Assembly (NCBI RefSeq): GCF_006542665.1
Contig: NZ_AP019735.1
Coordinates: forward strand, 496,001 to 560,000
DNA: 64,000 nt
Origin: Alistipes communis
GTDB taxonomy: Bacteria > Bacteroidota > Bacteroidia > Bacteroidales > Rikenellaceae
Direction: 5' to 3'
Made by a program: the position numbers and the translations under genes. This document shows, one piece after another, positions 1 to 9,227 of this stretch. Below the pieces are notes generated by a model that saw only the letters and a list, made by a program, of their open reading frames with translations, made no database searches and was not told the origin of the DNA. Positions within the stretch are counted from its first letter, which is position 1. Each line of letters begins with the position of its first letter.

Positions 1-252
1 GACGGAACCTCAGAAGGCGAAAGTTTCTCCTTCGTCATCCGGCCTCCGTTTCCCGGCTGCAAAGTCCGCTACACGCTCAACGGCGCCGTACCGCAGGATT
101 TCGACCGTGAGATGCCTGAGAAGTTCGACATCGCGGTTCCTCGCGGCGAGCAGCGGACGCTGCGCTGCGTGACCATCGCCCCTTCGGGGCGGCGCAGCAC
201 CGTCACGACGCTCGTGCTCACCAACCGAATGCAAACCAATAACCCCGAATGA
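1..252 (+). CDS. C-terminal end of a GH20-type beta-hexosaminidase (partial)
   Basis: The window opens inside this gene. Reading frame 1 stays open for 83 codons to a TGA at 250-252. The visible tail (KVRYTLNGAVPQ, then FDIAVPRGEQRTLRCVTIAPSGRRS) looks like the small beta-sandwich domain found at the C-terminus of chitobiase/GH20 hexosaminidases, where 'yTlnG..P' is the usual signature. GH20 enzymes release terminal N-acetylhexosamines from glycans in the periplasm or on the surface. The catalytic barrel is outside the window, so the family call is inference from the tail alone. Its stop codon overlaps the start of the next gene (ATGA), so the two are translationally coupled. Confidence 0.55.
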   Translation, partial: DGTSEGESFSFVIRPPFPGCKVRYTLNGAVPQDFDREMPEKFDIAVPRGEQRTLRCVTIAPSGRRSTVTTLVLTNRMQTNNPE

Positions 253-1271
253 TTATGAAACGCCGTATAATAGCCCTTTTATGCGCAGGCTGCCTCTTCT
301 CCCTGACCGCCTGCCAGGAAGACATCGAGATCACGGAGGTTCCCATGCCTCCGGTCGAGGAGGAACCCGAACCTGCCCCCGACGACACCGACAAAATCTA
401 CGAATGCAAGCACCCGCTGCTGCTGACCGAACAGGCACAGGGACGCATTCTCATCGTCGACGCCGATACCCGAGAGACCCTTTGGGAGTGGCGGGCCGCA
501 AGCGCCGCAGACATGCCCGACGCTACGTCGCTCATGCGGCTCCCGAGCGAGGTCAAAGCCATCTACAACCGCCGTTACATACTGGCCACGGCTTCGGGCG
601 GCGGCGTAGCGATCATCCGCATCGCCGACAAAAAGGTGATGTTCTACGCTTCGGCGGGCAACAATCCCCACTCGGCCGAGGTCTTCCCCGACGGGAACCT
701 CGTCGTGGCGTCGACCGACAACGACGGGTTCCTCAGCACCTTCCGCGTCGATACGGTGGCCCGTACGGGACAAGTCGTCCAGAAACTGCCGCTGACCTTC
801 TGCCACAGCGCCGTCTGGGACCATTCGCGGGGCCGCCTGCTGGCCACCTCGGACAACAAGCTGTGCGTGTTCACCTACAACGGCGACGGCAACGATCCCC
901 GTATCACGAAGGAGTCAGAAACCGCGATTCCCGAAGGCAACTGGGCCCACGACCTCTTCCCCGTCTACGGAGAAAACGCCCTGTGGCTCACGAACAACGA
1001 TTACGCGATGAAAGTCTCGGGCTCCGATCTGTCGATGGAGACGGTCGGCTTTTCGCAGTCGGACATCAAATCGGTCAGCTCGGGGCCGGAGGGTTTCCCC
1101 ACCGTCCTGCTGATTCCCAAAGCGGACGAATGGTGGAACACGAAGGTCATCGACACGGAAGGGCGCACGGTCTTCGAGCAGAACGGCATGCAGATCTACA
1201 AGGCGCGCTGGTTCCTCGACAACCCATACAGCTACCCTGCAAAACACGATTTCGTACAACCCGCAAAATAA
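249..1271 (+). CDS. DUF6528-like beta-propeller lipoprotein
   Basis: This 340-residue protein starts with a lipoprotein signal (MIMKRRIIALLCAGCLFSLTAC, lipobox LTAC), so it should be lipid-anchored in the envelope. A second ATG six bases downstream (MKRR) is an equally good start. The mature part begins YECKHPLLLTEQAQGRILIVD and then shows short repeated strands of the type 'ILIVDADTRETLWEW', which suggests a WD/PQQ-like propeller. I recognise the pattern as DUF6528, a Bacteroidetes family of unknown function. It overlaps the upstream hexosaminidase by four bases and is followed after 9 bp by an isomerase-like gene, so it probably belongs to a glycan-use operon. No catalytic residues can be assigned. 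Confidence 0.7.
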   Translation: MIMKRRIIALLCAGCLFSLTACQEDIEITEVPMPPVEEEPEPAPDDTDKIYECKHPLLLTEQAQGRILIVDADTRETLWEWRAASAADMPDATSLMRLPSEVKAIYNRRYILATASGGGVAIIRIADKKVMFYASAGNNPHSAEVFPDGNLVVASTDNDGFLSTFRVDTVARTGQVVQKLPLTFCHSAVWDHSRGRLLATSDNKLCVFTYNGDGNDPRITKESETAIPEGNWAHDLFPVYGENALWLTNNDYAMKVSGSDLSMETVGFSQSDIKSVSSGPEGFPTVLLIPKADEWWNTKVIDTEGRTVFEQNGMQIYKARWFLDNPYSYPAKHDFVQPAK

Positions 1272-1280
1272 CCGGCATCC

Positions 1281-2201
1281 ATGAAAAACGCACTCAAATT
1301 CCTCCCCCTGCTCCTGTTCCTGCCCCTCCTCGCATCCGGCCAGAAGCGGCTGAACGAAGTCGGCGCAGTCTACGGGGCCATCCGCTCGATGACGCCCGAA
1401 GCCTACAAGGAGGCGCACGACAAATACGGCATCCGCTGGATCGAAGCCTGGACGGGAAATCTGACCGGCGGCACCGAGGAGCAATACGACGCCTGGATCG
1501 AGCGGTTCAACAACGCCATGAAAGGCTCCGGACTGAAACTGTGGTCGGTACACCTCCCTTTCACGCGCAAGGCTCCGAACGACCTCTCGGACGACCGTCC
1601 CGAATGGCGTGAAGCGACGTTCAAAAACTGGATCGAGATTCTCGACCGCGCGACGCGCCTCGGCAAGTTCCGTGTAGTGGTGGTACACCCCAGCAGCGAA
1701 GCCCGGATCTCCGACGAGGAGCGTCCACGGCGACTCGAAAACCTCCGCGAAATGCTGTTGCGATTCATTCCGCTGGTGAAGGAGCGCTACAACGCGGCGG
1801 TGGCCGTCGAGGATCTTCCGCGCGGGTGTCTGGGCAACAGCAGCTCCGATTTCGAATGGCTCGTGGCCAACGTCCCCGACATCAAAATCTGCTACGACAC
1901 CAACCATCTGCTCGGCGAAGAGAGCCACGCCTTCGCGGAACGTTTCGCCCCCTACATCGCCAACATCCACGTCTCGGACTACGACGGAGTGGACGAACGC
2001 CACTGGATGCCCGGACGCGGCATCGTCGAGTGGCCGAAGGTAATCGACATACTCATGCGGTCGGGCTACGACGGGCCTTTCATGTACGAAGTCACGCCGC
2101 GCAACGATCCGCGCGGAAGCGTCGAATACATGCGGCAGACGACGGACAGCCTCTTTACCCGATACGCGCTCTACAAAAAACAGCGGGCAGGCGAAAAATA
2201 A
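1281..2201 (+). CDS. Secreted xylose isomerase-like TIM barrel (sugar phosphate isomerase/epimerase family)
   Basis: This 306-residue protein carries a cleavable signal peptide (MKNALKFLPLLLFLPLLASGQ). The mature part has the AP-endonuclease-2/xylose isomerase-like TIM-barrel signatures: VVVHPSSEA, AVEDLPRG, ICYDTNHLLGE, ANIHVSDYDGVDERHWMPGRG and the closing FMYEVTPR. His, Glu and Asp residues in these segments usually bind the metal. Members of the family isomerise or epimerise sugars. A signal peptide is common in Bacteroidetes copies and means the substrate is met outside the cytoplasm. It lies 9 bp after the DUF6528 gene and 21 bp before a surface lipoprotein gene, which fits one operon. 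The substrate is unknown. Confidence 0.8.
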   Translation: MKNALKFLPLLLFLPLLASGQKRLNEVGAVYGAIRSMTPEAYKEAHDKYGIRWIEAWTGNLTGGTEEQYDAWIERFNNAMKGSGLKLWSVHLPFTRKAPNDLSDDRPEWREATFKNWIEILDRATRLGKFRVVVVHPSSEARISDEERPRRLENLREMLLRFIPLVKERYNAAVAVEDLPRGCLGNSSSDFEWLVANVPDIKICYDTNHLLGEESHAFAERFAPYIANIHVSDYDGVDERHWMPGRGIVEWPKVIDILMRSGYDGPFMYEVTPRNDPRGSVEYMRQTTDSLFTRYALYKKQRAGEK

Positions 2202-2222
2202 CCATCCAAAATCCGAACCTTT

Positions 2223-3926
2223 ATGAAACGACACATCTGGTATCATATCGTACTGACGATTTTCGCAGCATGGTGCGGCACAGGCTGTTCCGAAGGCTAC
2301 GAATATTTCAACCCCAATCCCGGCGACGAAGAGCAGCAGGCATCACCGATCGTCAATACGGGCAAAGCCTCCGTCGACGCCGCGGCGGGAAAGGCGACGC
2401 TCAACGGCAACTGCAACGCCATGGGCCGTACCGTCTCCGAAGCGGGATTCCTCTACGGCCGCACGGCAGCCGAAATGATGAAATCCGAACGGCGCGTCTG
2501 TCCGGTCGACGAAGAAGGGCGTTTTTCGCTCACGCTCTCCGACGTGGACAACGGCGACCACTATTTCCGGGCCTACATGGTCATCGACGGCAAAACCTAC
2601 AACGGAGTCACCGGCTGGTTCGAGGTGAAAGTGGCTTCCGTTCCGGAAGTGACCACCGAACTGTCCGAAGCCGCCGGAGGAGTCCTCACGCTCAAAGGCA
2701 GCTACAAACTCGACCGCGACCTGAGCGTCGAGCCAGGGTTCCGCTACGCCGCGACCGCGGATGGCGTCGCCTCCGTACAGTTCGTACGGGCTACGCAAGT
2801 CGACGAAGCGAACAAAACTTTCAGTCTCGACATTCCCGATACAGGCCAACCCTGCTTCTTCCAGGCCGTTGTGCGCATGTCCACCGACTTCTACGACGGC
2901 GAAGTGAGCGAGGTGATCCGCCCGAAGGATCTTTCGGCGGCGGGCGTCGCAAACTGCTACATCGTCACCGAAGGCGGCTGGTACAGCATCGAACCCAAAC
3001 GTCCCGACGGAACCGCCGTCCAAGGGTCTGCCGCCGACTGGGTATGGTCGTCGGGTTCCGGACTTGTATCGGGCGTGCACTTCTCGGCGGGCCGCATCGT
3101 CTTCCAGACCAGCGGGAACGCCGGAAATGCCGGAATCGCACTCACAAACGATGCTGGCGAGATCGTTTGGAGCTGGCACATCTGGATGGCCCAGGCCCCC
3201 GCCGAGCAGACTGTCAACGGCCGTACGTTCCTCGACCGCAACGTCGGCGCCACGGAGTTCGACGGGGCTCTGGTCGGCTCGCTGGGCGTCTACTTCCAGT
3301 GGGGCCGCAAAGACCCGTTCATCGGCGCCAACCGCATCCAGAAGAACTACACCGACGAATACGAAGGCGTCGGATTCCAGACCACGGGAGACAACGGCTT
3401 CACGGCGCTCTTCCTCTACAACGACGCTCTCTGCGAAGGGTTCAAGTTCGTGAACAAGGAGATGGACATGAGCATGAGCATCGCCAATCCGACCGTTTTC
3501 TACGGGGTCTACAACTCCGGCGGCTGGAAAGGCTCCAACAGCGAGGTCGAAGACTACTGGGGCGGCGCGAGCGGCACAAAGACCAACAACGACCCGTGTC
3601 CGGCCGGTTACCGCGTACCGACGTTCGACGAAATCAACGGGTTTATCAAGGACATCGACACGAACAAGACCGCGCAGGAAAACGTCAGCGACCAGTCGTA
3701 CGGACGCAAATACACCGTCGGCGACCAAACGTTCATGTTCCCGGGCTCGGCCCTGCGCGTATGGAGCGCCAAGATGCGCTACCCGGGGCGCGTAACGTTC
3801 TTCTGGTCTTCAACTATTTCGCCGACAACGGAAAAGAAAGCCCTCGACTTTTATGATTACCGTTGGAACACCAATGCCGATAATACCTGTTGCGCCATGG
3901 CGGTTCGCTGTATTAAAATTCAGTAA
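2223..3926 (+). CDS. Large surface lipoprotein with C-terminal FISUMP-like domain
   Basis: This 567-residue protein starts with a lipoprotein signal (MKRHIWYHIVLTIFAAWCGTGC). Residues 40-230 hold two Ig/FN3-like repeats of the type 'GKASVDAAAGKATLNGNC...EAGFLYGRT', common in Bacteroidetes surface proteins. The C-terminal half (ANCYIVTEGGWY, FLDRNVGATEFDG, VYFQWGRKDPFIG, DPCPAGYRVPTFDEI, AVRCIK) matches the FISUMP-type 'major paralogous' domain. The same domain ends the broken gene at 53720-55668, so the two are paralogues. It is the last gene of the run starting at or before position 1 and is followed by a strong terminator. Its role is probably binding or display at the cell surface; the ligand is unknown. 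Confidence 0.75.
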   Translation: MKRHIWYHIVLTIFAAWCGTGCSEGYEYFNPNPGDEEQQASPIVNTGKASVDAAAGKATLNGNCNAMGRTVSEAGFLYGRTAAEMMKSERRVCPVDEEGRFSLTLSDVDNGDHYFRAYMVIDGKTYNGVTGWFEVKVASVPEVTTELSEAAGGVLTLKGSYKLDRDLSVEPGFRYAATADGVASVQFVRATQVDEANKTFSLDIPDTGQPCFFQAVVRMSTDFYDGEVSEVIRPKDLSAAGVANCYIVTEGGWYSIEPKRPDGTAVQGSAADWVWSSGSGLVSGVHFSAGRIVFQTSGNAGNAGIALTNDAGEIVWSWHIWMAQAPAEQTVNGRTFLDRNVGATEFDGALVGSLGVYFQWGRKDPFIGANRIQKNYTDEYEGVGFQTTGDNGFTALFLYNDALCEGFKFVNKEMDMSMSIANPTVFYGVYNSGGWKGSNSEVEDYWGGASGTKTNNDPCPAGYRVPTFDEINGFIKDIDTNKTAQENVSDQSYGRKYTVGDQTFMFPGSALRVWSAKMRYPGRVTFFWSSTISPTTEKKALDFYDYRWNTNADNTCCAMAVRCIKIQ

Positions 3927-3931
3927 ATAAG

Positions 3932-3964
3932 TTCACCGGAAAGGAAAAATTCCTTTCCGGTGAA
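3932..3964 (+). terminator. Intrinsic terminator-like hairpin after the FISUMP lipoprotein
   Basis: A perfect 14-bp stem (TTCACCGGAAAGGA against TCCTTTCCGGTGAA) closes a 5-nt AAAAT loop, six bases after the stop codon at 3926. No long T-run follows, as is common for Bacteroidetes terminators. Confidence 0.75.
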
Positions 3965-4079
3965 ACATTGGCCGCACTTTATTCGTTAATAAATAAATCG
4001 GGGACGACTGTATCTTCATGAGAATACCGCTCGTGGATACTCTCTGACTCTACTACTTATTTAATTCGGGAACCTTATT

Positions 4080-7000
4080 ATGAAAAAACTGCTGCTGTTG
4101 TTTGCCCTCTTCGCTGTCGCCGCGTCGGCCACAGCATCCCCCACGGAACGGTGGCTCGATCCGGAGTGTTTCGCCGTGAACCGCGCTCCGATGCGCACGA
4201 GTTTCATCGTCTTCCCGACGGCCTCGGAGGCCGTTCCCGAGAACGACTACACCCGTTCGCCTTTCTACCGCACGCTCAACGGCGAATGGGCCTTTCTGCG
4301 CGCGGAACGTCCGGGTGCGGAGCCAGAAGGATTTTTCCGCACCGGCTACGACGACTCGTCGTGGGGCGTGATGCCCGTGCCGGGAATCTGGGAGTTGAAC
4401 GGCTACGGCGACCCTGTCTACACCAACAAGCCCTATCCGTGGTACAAATTCTTCGAGGTGAAACCTCCGCTGGTTCCCCATGAGCAGAATTACACGGGTC
4501 TCTACCGTCGCACCGTCCGGGTTCCCGCCGATTGGAAAGGCCGCGACGCATTCATCCACATCGGCTCGGCGACCTCGAACGTGACGCTCTGGGTCAACGG
4601 CCGTGAAGTGGGGTACAGCGAGGACAGCAAGCTCGAAGCCGAATTCGACGTCACCCGCTACATCACGCCGGGCCGCGACAACCTGATCGTGCTGCGCATC
4701 AACCGCTGGTGCGACGGTTCGTACCTCGAAGACCAGGACTTCTGGCGTCTTTCGGGCATCGGCCGCGACTGCTACCTCTACGCCCGCGACAAACGCCGTC
4801 TGGCCGACGTGCGGCTCACGCCCGACCTTGTGAACGACTACCGCGACGGGACGCTGCGCGCCGAAGTGACCGCGACGCCGGGTGTCGGCAGCGTACGGCT
4901 GACGCTCCGCGACGACGAGGGCCGCACGCTCGACACCCGCACGCTCCGTCCCCGCCGCAACAGCGCCGAAACGCTGTTCGAGGTCGCCGCCCCGAAGCAA
5001 TGGAGCGCCGAGGCCCCGAACCTCTACACGCTCACGGCCGAGGCTCTCGCCGCCGACGGTTCGGTGACCGAAGCCGCAGCTTTCCGCGTGGGGTTCCGCA
5101 AAGTCGAGATCCGCGGCGGACAGCTGCTCGTAAACGGCAAGCCGATCCTCATCAAAGGCGTCAACCGGCACGAAATGGAGCCCAACACGGGTTATTATGT
5201 CACACGCGGGGAGATGGTGCGCGACATCCGCGAAATGAAGCGGCTCAACATAAATGCCGTGCGCACGTGCCACTACCCCGACACGCCGCTGTGGTACGAC
5301 CTCTGCGACAAGTACGGGCTTTACGTCGTGGACGAAGCCAACATCGAGTCGCACGGCTACCACTACCGCGACAAGTCGAAAAATCTGGCCGGTAACCCCT
5401 CCTTTGCCGCCGCACACCTCGACCGTAACCGGCGCATGGTGTTCCGAGACTACAACCACCCCTCGATCATCGTATGGAGCACGGGCAACGAGGCCGGAAA
5501 CGGCCCCAACTTCGAACGTTGCTACGACTGGATCAAGTCCTTCGATCCGTCACGCCCGGTGCAGTACGAGCAGGCCTCTTACCACGGGGACTACAACACC
5601 GACATCGTCTGCCCGATGTATTGGAGCTACGACCAATGCGAGAAATACCTCGCCGACGATCCCGCGAAACCGCTTATCCAATGCGAATACGCTCACGCCA
5701 TGGGCAATTCGCTGGGCGGATTCAAGGAGTATTGGGACATGATACGTCGCGAACCGAAATATCAGGGCGGGTTTATCTGGGACTTCGCCGACCAGGCCCT
5801 CGCATGGCGCAACCCCGAAGGGAGGCTGACCTACCGCTACGGCGGCGACTACAACGCCGTCGACGCCTCCGACAGCACCTTCTGCTGCAACGGCGTACTG
5901 GCCGCCGACCGCACGTGGCATCCCCACGCCTACGAAGTGAAGCACCAGCACCGGCCGATCCACACCACGGCCCGCGATTTGGAAAAAGGCATCGTGAACG
6001 TCTATAACGAAAACTTCTTTACCGACCTTTCGCCCTACCGCCTTCTCTGGGAGATCACCTCCGACGGACGGCCCGTGTTGAGCGGCGCGGTCGAACGCCT
6101 CGACGTGGCTCCGCAGGCCACCGCCGCCGTGACGCTGGGCTACAAACCCGAACAGGTCGAAGCCCTGGACGGGGAGGTGCTGCTCACGGTGCGCTACCAG
6201 TTGCGCGAACGGCAGGGACTGCTCGACGCGCTTTATGAAGTAGCCGCCGACCAGCTCGTATTGCGCGAGGACGATCCTGCGGCCCGCTTCGCCGCCGCAG
6301 CTCCCGCCGGAACGCTCCGCATCGCCGACAAAACCGTTTCGGGCGAGGGATTCTCGGTCACGTTCGACCCGAAGAGCGGTTTCATCCGCTCCTACCGCCT
6401 GCGCGACGTCGAGCTGCTGGCAGGCCCCTTGCGTCCCAGCTTCTACCGTGCGGCCACGGACAACGATCTCGGCGTGCGCCAGACCGGAAAATATCCCGAC
6501 AGCCGGATGTGGGCCGGGGCCGAACCGGAGCTCGTCAACTTCACCCTCACGTCCGGAGACGGCGGGGCGAAAGCCGTCGCAGACTACATGATCCCCGCCG
6601 TCGGCGCCCAACTCCGCCTCGCCTACGTTATCGCTGCCGACGGGTCGATCCGCATCGGCGAAACGATGACCGCCGACCCCGCGCGCAAGGATGTCGCCGA
6701 CCTGATGCGCTTCGGCATGGCCTTCGAGACCCCGGGCATGTTCGACGCCGTGGAATACTACGGCCGCGGCCCGATGGAGAACTACGCCGACCGGTCGAGT
6801 GCAGCATTCGTAGGCCGCTACGCACAGCGCGTCGCCGACCAGTTCCACCCCAAATACGCCAGTCCGCAGGAGTCGGGGACACGCGGAGGTGTGCGCTGGT
6901 GGCGGCTGACCGACGCTTCGGGATTCGGAATCGAGTTCTGCTCCGACCGTCACTTCTCAGCTTCGGCAATCCCCTACGCCATTCCGCAGCTCGACAACGG

Positions 7001-7190
7001 ATCGTCCGAATACGTCCGCCATCCCGGCGACCTCGTACCCGACGGACGGACGCACGTCCATATCGAAAGCGCCCAGTCCGGACTGGGATGCGTGAACAGT
7101 TGGGGACGCCTGCCGCTCCCGCAATACAGAATGCCGTATCGGGACTATGTGTTCAACTTCATGCTAAAACCTGTTCTTGCCAGAGAATGA
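4080..7190 (+). CDS. GH2 beta-galactosidase (LacZ type), secreted
   Basis: This 1036-residue enzyme has a signal peptide (MKKLLLLFALFAVAASATA) and the full LacZ layout: N-terminal jelly roll, two Ig-like domains, TIM barrel and a C-terminal Bgal_small_N domain. The general acid/base lies in WSTGNEAGNGPNF (Glu471) and the nucleophile in LIQCEYAHAMGNSLG (Glu536). NRHEMEPNTG and DEANIESHG are further family landmarks. It should hydrolyse terminal beta-galactosides in the periplasm or at the surface. It stands alone between two terminators, so it is probably a single-gene unit, although it sits next to other glycan-degrading genes. Length and motifs are complete. Exact linkage specificity cannot be read from sequence. 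Confidence 0.93.
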   Translation: MKKLLLLFALFAVAASATASPTERWLDPECFAVNRAPMRTSFIVFPTASEAVPENDYTRSPFYRTLNGEWAFLRAERPGAEPEGFFRTGYDDSSWGVMPVPGIWELNGYGDPVYTNKPYPWYKFFEVKPPLVPHEQNYTGLYRRTVRVPADWKGRDAFIHIGSATSNVTLWVNGREVGYSEDSKLEAEFDVTRYITPGRDNLIVLRINRWCDGSYLEDQDFWRLSGIGRDCYLYARDKRRLADVRLTPDLVNDYRDGTLRAEVTATPGVGSVRLTLRDDEGRTLDTRTLRPRRNSAETLFEVAAPKQWSAEAPNLYTLTAEALAADGSVTEAAAFRVGFRKVEIRGGQLLVNGKPILIKGVNRHEMEPNTGYYVTRGEMVRDIREMKRLNINAVRTCHYPDTPLWYDLCDKYGLYVVDEANIESHGYHYRDKSKNLAGNPSFAAAHLDRNRRMVFRDYNHPSIIVWSTGNEAGNGPNFERCYDWIKSFDPSRPVQYEQASYHGDYNTDIVCPMYWSYDQCEKYLADDPAKPLIQCEYAHAMGNSLGGFKEYWDMIRREPKYQGGFIWDFADQALAWRNPEGRLTYRYGGDYNAVDASDSTFCCNGVLAADRTWHPHAYEVKHQHRPIHTTARDLEKGIVNVYNENFFTDLSPYRLLWEITSDGRPVLSGAVERLDVAPQATAAVTLGYKPEQVEALDGEVLLTVRYQLRERQGLLDALYEVAADQLVLREDDPAARFAAAAPAGTLRIADKTVSGEGFSVTFDPKSGFIRSYRLRDVELLAGPLRPSFYRAATDNDLGVRQTGKYPDSRMWAGAEPELVNFTLTSGDGGAKAVADYMIPAVGAQLRLAYVIAADGSIRIGETMTADPARKDVADLMRFGMAFETPGMFDAVEYYGRGPMENYADRSSAAFVGRYAQRVADQFHPKYASPQESGTRGGVRWWRLTDASGFGIEFCSDRHFSASAIPYAIPQLDNGSSEYVRHPGDLVPDGRTHVHIESAQSGLGCVNSWGRLPLPQYRMPYRDYVFNFMLKPVLARE

Positions 7191-7199
7191 ACTATATAG

Positions 7200-7240
7200 A
7201 ATACGAAGGGAGGCCGTTTTTAGCCTCCCTTCGTATTTCT
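7200..7240 (+). terminator. Intrinsic terminator after the GH2 gene
   Basis: A perfect 15-bp stem (AATACGAAGGGAGGC at 7200-7214 against GCCTCCCTTCGTATT at 7223-7237) with an 8-nt loop starts 9 nt after the GH2 stop. Confidence 0.85.
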
Positions 7241-7559
7241 TATCCTGCAAACATGAAGGAATCGACGACCGCCATTCTATAATCATCCCTACAATGGCCT
7301 GCGCTCATATCCTTATCTCTATTCAGATATACGAATCGTATCGGGTCACACAAAATATCGGGGAAAATATTCTATTATCAACGATGGAATACAAATAAGC
7401 AAAAATACCGTCTAAAACTTGTCAGACGGCCTCTTCATAGCCCTTTCGGACAATCGAGGCTGTCCGGAAAAAGAAGAGTAATCGTGCATTACTCTCACGC
7501 TTTCGCTCCTGCCGCATTTGCGACGGGGTGATTCGTTTCTCATTTTCTGTATGGGAATA

Positions 7560-7890
7560 AGTTCATAATCCGACGCGATGCTGATGCCGCCGTAACCCGA
7601 TTTGTTCACGCAGAAAAATTCCAGAAACTCGTCGATAAAGAACGTAAAAAGAGGGGGGGGGCAGAGAGTTTCACCAGATACTCGAATATCTCGGCAATAC
7701 GTCCAGCCCTGCCCATGGTCGGAATACCCTGCTTACTTGCTATTTCGAGCCGGTAATCCTCGTCCTCCTCCCCGAACTTACGGACGACGGAAGAAATAGA
7801 GAATCGGTACGTCCCCGTATACTTTCCACACGAGCGACGTCTTCCCGATACGGCGGGGAGTTGCGGCAGGTGCGGCTTCCCGTTTCGGAC
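7560..7890 (-). pseudogene. Remnant of an AAA-type ATPase (P-loop plus DEF Walker B), multiply frameshifted
   Basis: No intact gene covers 7241-7954, but the minus strand keeps fragments of one protein in the right order. First comes a P-loop segment TPRRIGKTSLVWKVYGDVP, then after a one-base shift RKFGEEDEDYRLEIASKQGIP, and after another shift at a run of nine Cs, FTFFIDEFLEFFCVNKSGYG with a Walker-B-like FIDEF. I recognise this as the family of Bacteroidales 'ATP-binding protein' ATPases that carry GPRRxGKTSL and FIDEFQEF, often scattered as accessory genes. Both ends are missing, so it is dead rather than merely switched off. The rest of the gap (7241-7560) holds only weak hairpins. Confidence 0.55.
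7653..7661. repeat. G9 homopolymer inside the ATPase remnant
   Basis: A run of nine Gs on the plus strand (Cs on the coding strand). The flanking coding frames join only if the run is 10 or 7 long, so the run itself is one of the frameshift points of the remnant. Confidence 0.9.
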
Positions 7891-7954
7891 GGATCGGAAT
7901 CTTTTTCCGGTCGGGAAGGTAGGGATTCGGCCCTCCGATCCGTGAATAAGATAG

Positions 7955-9187
7955 ATGAACGCACAAAACCGACATATCGACCGACTGATCGCACGCCACC
8001 TCGACGGCGAACGTCTCTCCGATGCCGAGCAGGCCGAACTCCTCGACTGGCTCCGCTTTTCGGAGGAACACCGCCGCAGCTACCTCGACGCCTACGACGC
8101 ATGGGGCGAGAGACACTTGCCCGACACCCTCTTCGCCGCCGAAGCGGCCTACCGCCGTCTCACGGAACGGATCGCGGAACCGGAGGAGTGTCCCGCGGCG
8201 CCGGCCGTCCGGCGGCGTCTCGTCGGAATCGCCTGTGCAGCCGCCTGCACCGTGCTGCTGGTCACCGGATTTTTCCTCCGCGGCAAGACAGGACAGCAAA
8301 TCCCCGACATTCGGGAGTTCGTCCAGACGGCAGAGGCCCCCGTATACACCGAAAAGGAGGTGCAGCTCATTCTCTCGAAGCAGAAAACGGTGCGGCTCGA
8401 GGAGAAGAAATCCTCGATCCGCTACGATGCCGCCGAGATCCACATCAACGAAGATGCCCGAAAGCCGATCACGAAAAAGGAGGTGGCCGCATTCAACCAG
8501 CTGCTCGTACCCTACGGCAAGCAGACGACCTTAACGCTGGCCGACGGCACCCGCGTGTGGGTGAATGCCGGATCGCGGCTGATCTACCCCTCGGCATTCG
8601 ACGATGACCGCCGCGAGATCTACGCCGAAGGCGAAATCTACATCGAGGTAGCCCACGACGCCGCACGTCCCTTCACCGTACACACCGGAAAGATGGACGT
8701 CCGCGTGCTGGGAACCCGGTTCTACGTCTCCTCCTACGGACGCGACCGAACCCAGGAGGTAGTGCTCCGCTCGGGATCGGTGAACGTCGCGCCGGCCGAC
8801 GCCCCCGAGCACGGCATACGGATCGAACCCGACCAGCGCGCTTCGCTCGATACGGCCGGCACGTTCCGCATCCGCGAGGTACGCGCCGAAGACTACATCA
8901 GCTGGATTCACGGATACTACCGCTTCGACAACACGCTGCTCTCCGACGTACTCGCACGGCTTGCCCGATACTACAACCGGACGTTCGACTACTCCCCCGA
9001 AGTCGGTGCCATGACCATTTCGGGAAAGCTCGAACTCAACGACGATCCCTGCGAGGTGCTGCGGATTCTCTCGCTCACGGCACCGATCCGGTTCCGAGTA
9101 TCCGAGGAGGGATTCCGGCTCTCCTCGGCGCAAACATACGACGACAACCCAAACCGAATGCCTATGGAAAATCACGAGCCGAACTGA
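7955..9187 (+). CDS. FecR-family anti-sigma/sigma-regulatory protein
   Basis: This 410-residue protein has the standard FecR plan. A cytoplasmic N-terminus (MNAQNRHIDRLIARHLDGERLSDAEQAELLDW, family DUF4880-like) is followed by one membrane helix near residues 88-107 (LVGIACAAACTVLLVTGFFL). The periplasmic FecR domain then reads TLTLADGTRVWVNAGSRLIYPS, EIYIEVAHDAARPFTVHTGKMDVRVLGTRFYV. The DUF4974 C-terminal domain is YYRFDNTLLSDVLARLARYYNRTFDY. Such proteins bind an ECF sigma factor and release it when a partner SusC receptor carrying an N-terminal signalling domain is engaged. The SusC gene follows after 40 bp. Unusually, no sigma gene lies upstream; the nearest is at 17820-18365 on the other strand. 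Confidence 0.92.
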   Translation: MNAQNRHIDRLIARHLDGERLSDAEQAELLDWLRFSEEHRRSYLDAYDAWGERHLPDTLFAAEAAYRRLTERIAEPEECPAAPAVRRRLVGIACAAACTVLLVTGFFLRGKTGQQIPDIREFVQTAEAPVYTEKEVQLILSKQKTVRLEEKKSSIRYDAAEIHINEDARKPITKKEVAAFNQLLVPYGKQTTLTLADGTRVWVNAGSRLIYPSAFDDDRREIYAEGEIYIEVAHDAARPFTVHTGKMDVRVLGTRFYVSSYGRDRTQEVVLRSGSVNVAPADAPEHGIRIEPDQRASLDTAGTFRIREVRAEDYISWIHGYYRFDNTLLSDVLARLARYYNRTFDYSPEVGAMTISGKLELNDDPCEVLRILSLTAPIRFRVSEEGFRLSSAQTYDDNPNRMPMENHEPN

Positions 9188-9192
9188 AAAAA

Positions 9193-9222
9193 GCCGGGCA
9201 GCGTCCTCCAACACCGCCCGGC
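9193..9222 (+). other. Short hairpin between fecR and susC
   Basis: GCCGGGC (9193-9199) can pair with GCCCGGC (9216-9222) just before the susC start codon at 9228. It could separate fecR expression from the much higher expression expected of susC, or hinder translation start. There is no T-run, so it is not a clear terminator. Confidence 0.4.
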
Positions 9223-9227
9223 ACGAA

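Noticed and set aside
915..2246. Minus-strand 443-codon frame opposite the isomerase-like gene
   Set aside because: Shadow of GC-rich coding; no signal peptide or family pattern, while the plus-strand genes are recognisable.
7403..7475. Small hairpins as terminators of a gene
   Set aside because: No supported gene ends here on either strand; they may be relics of the decayed ATPase region.
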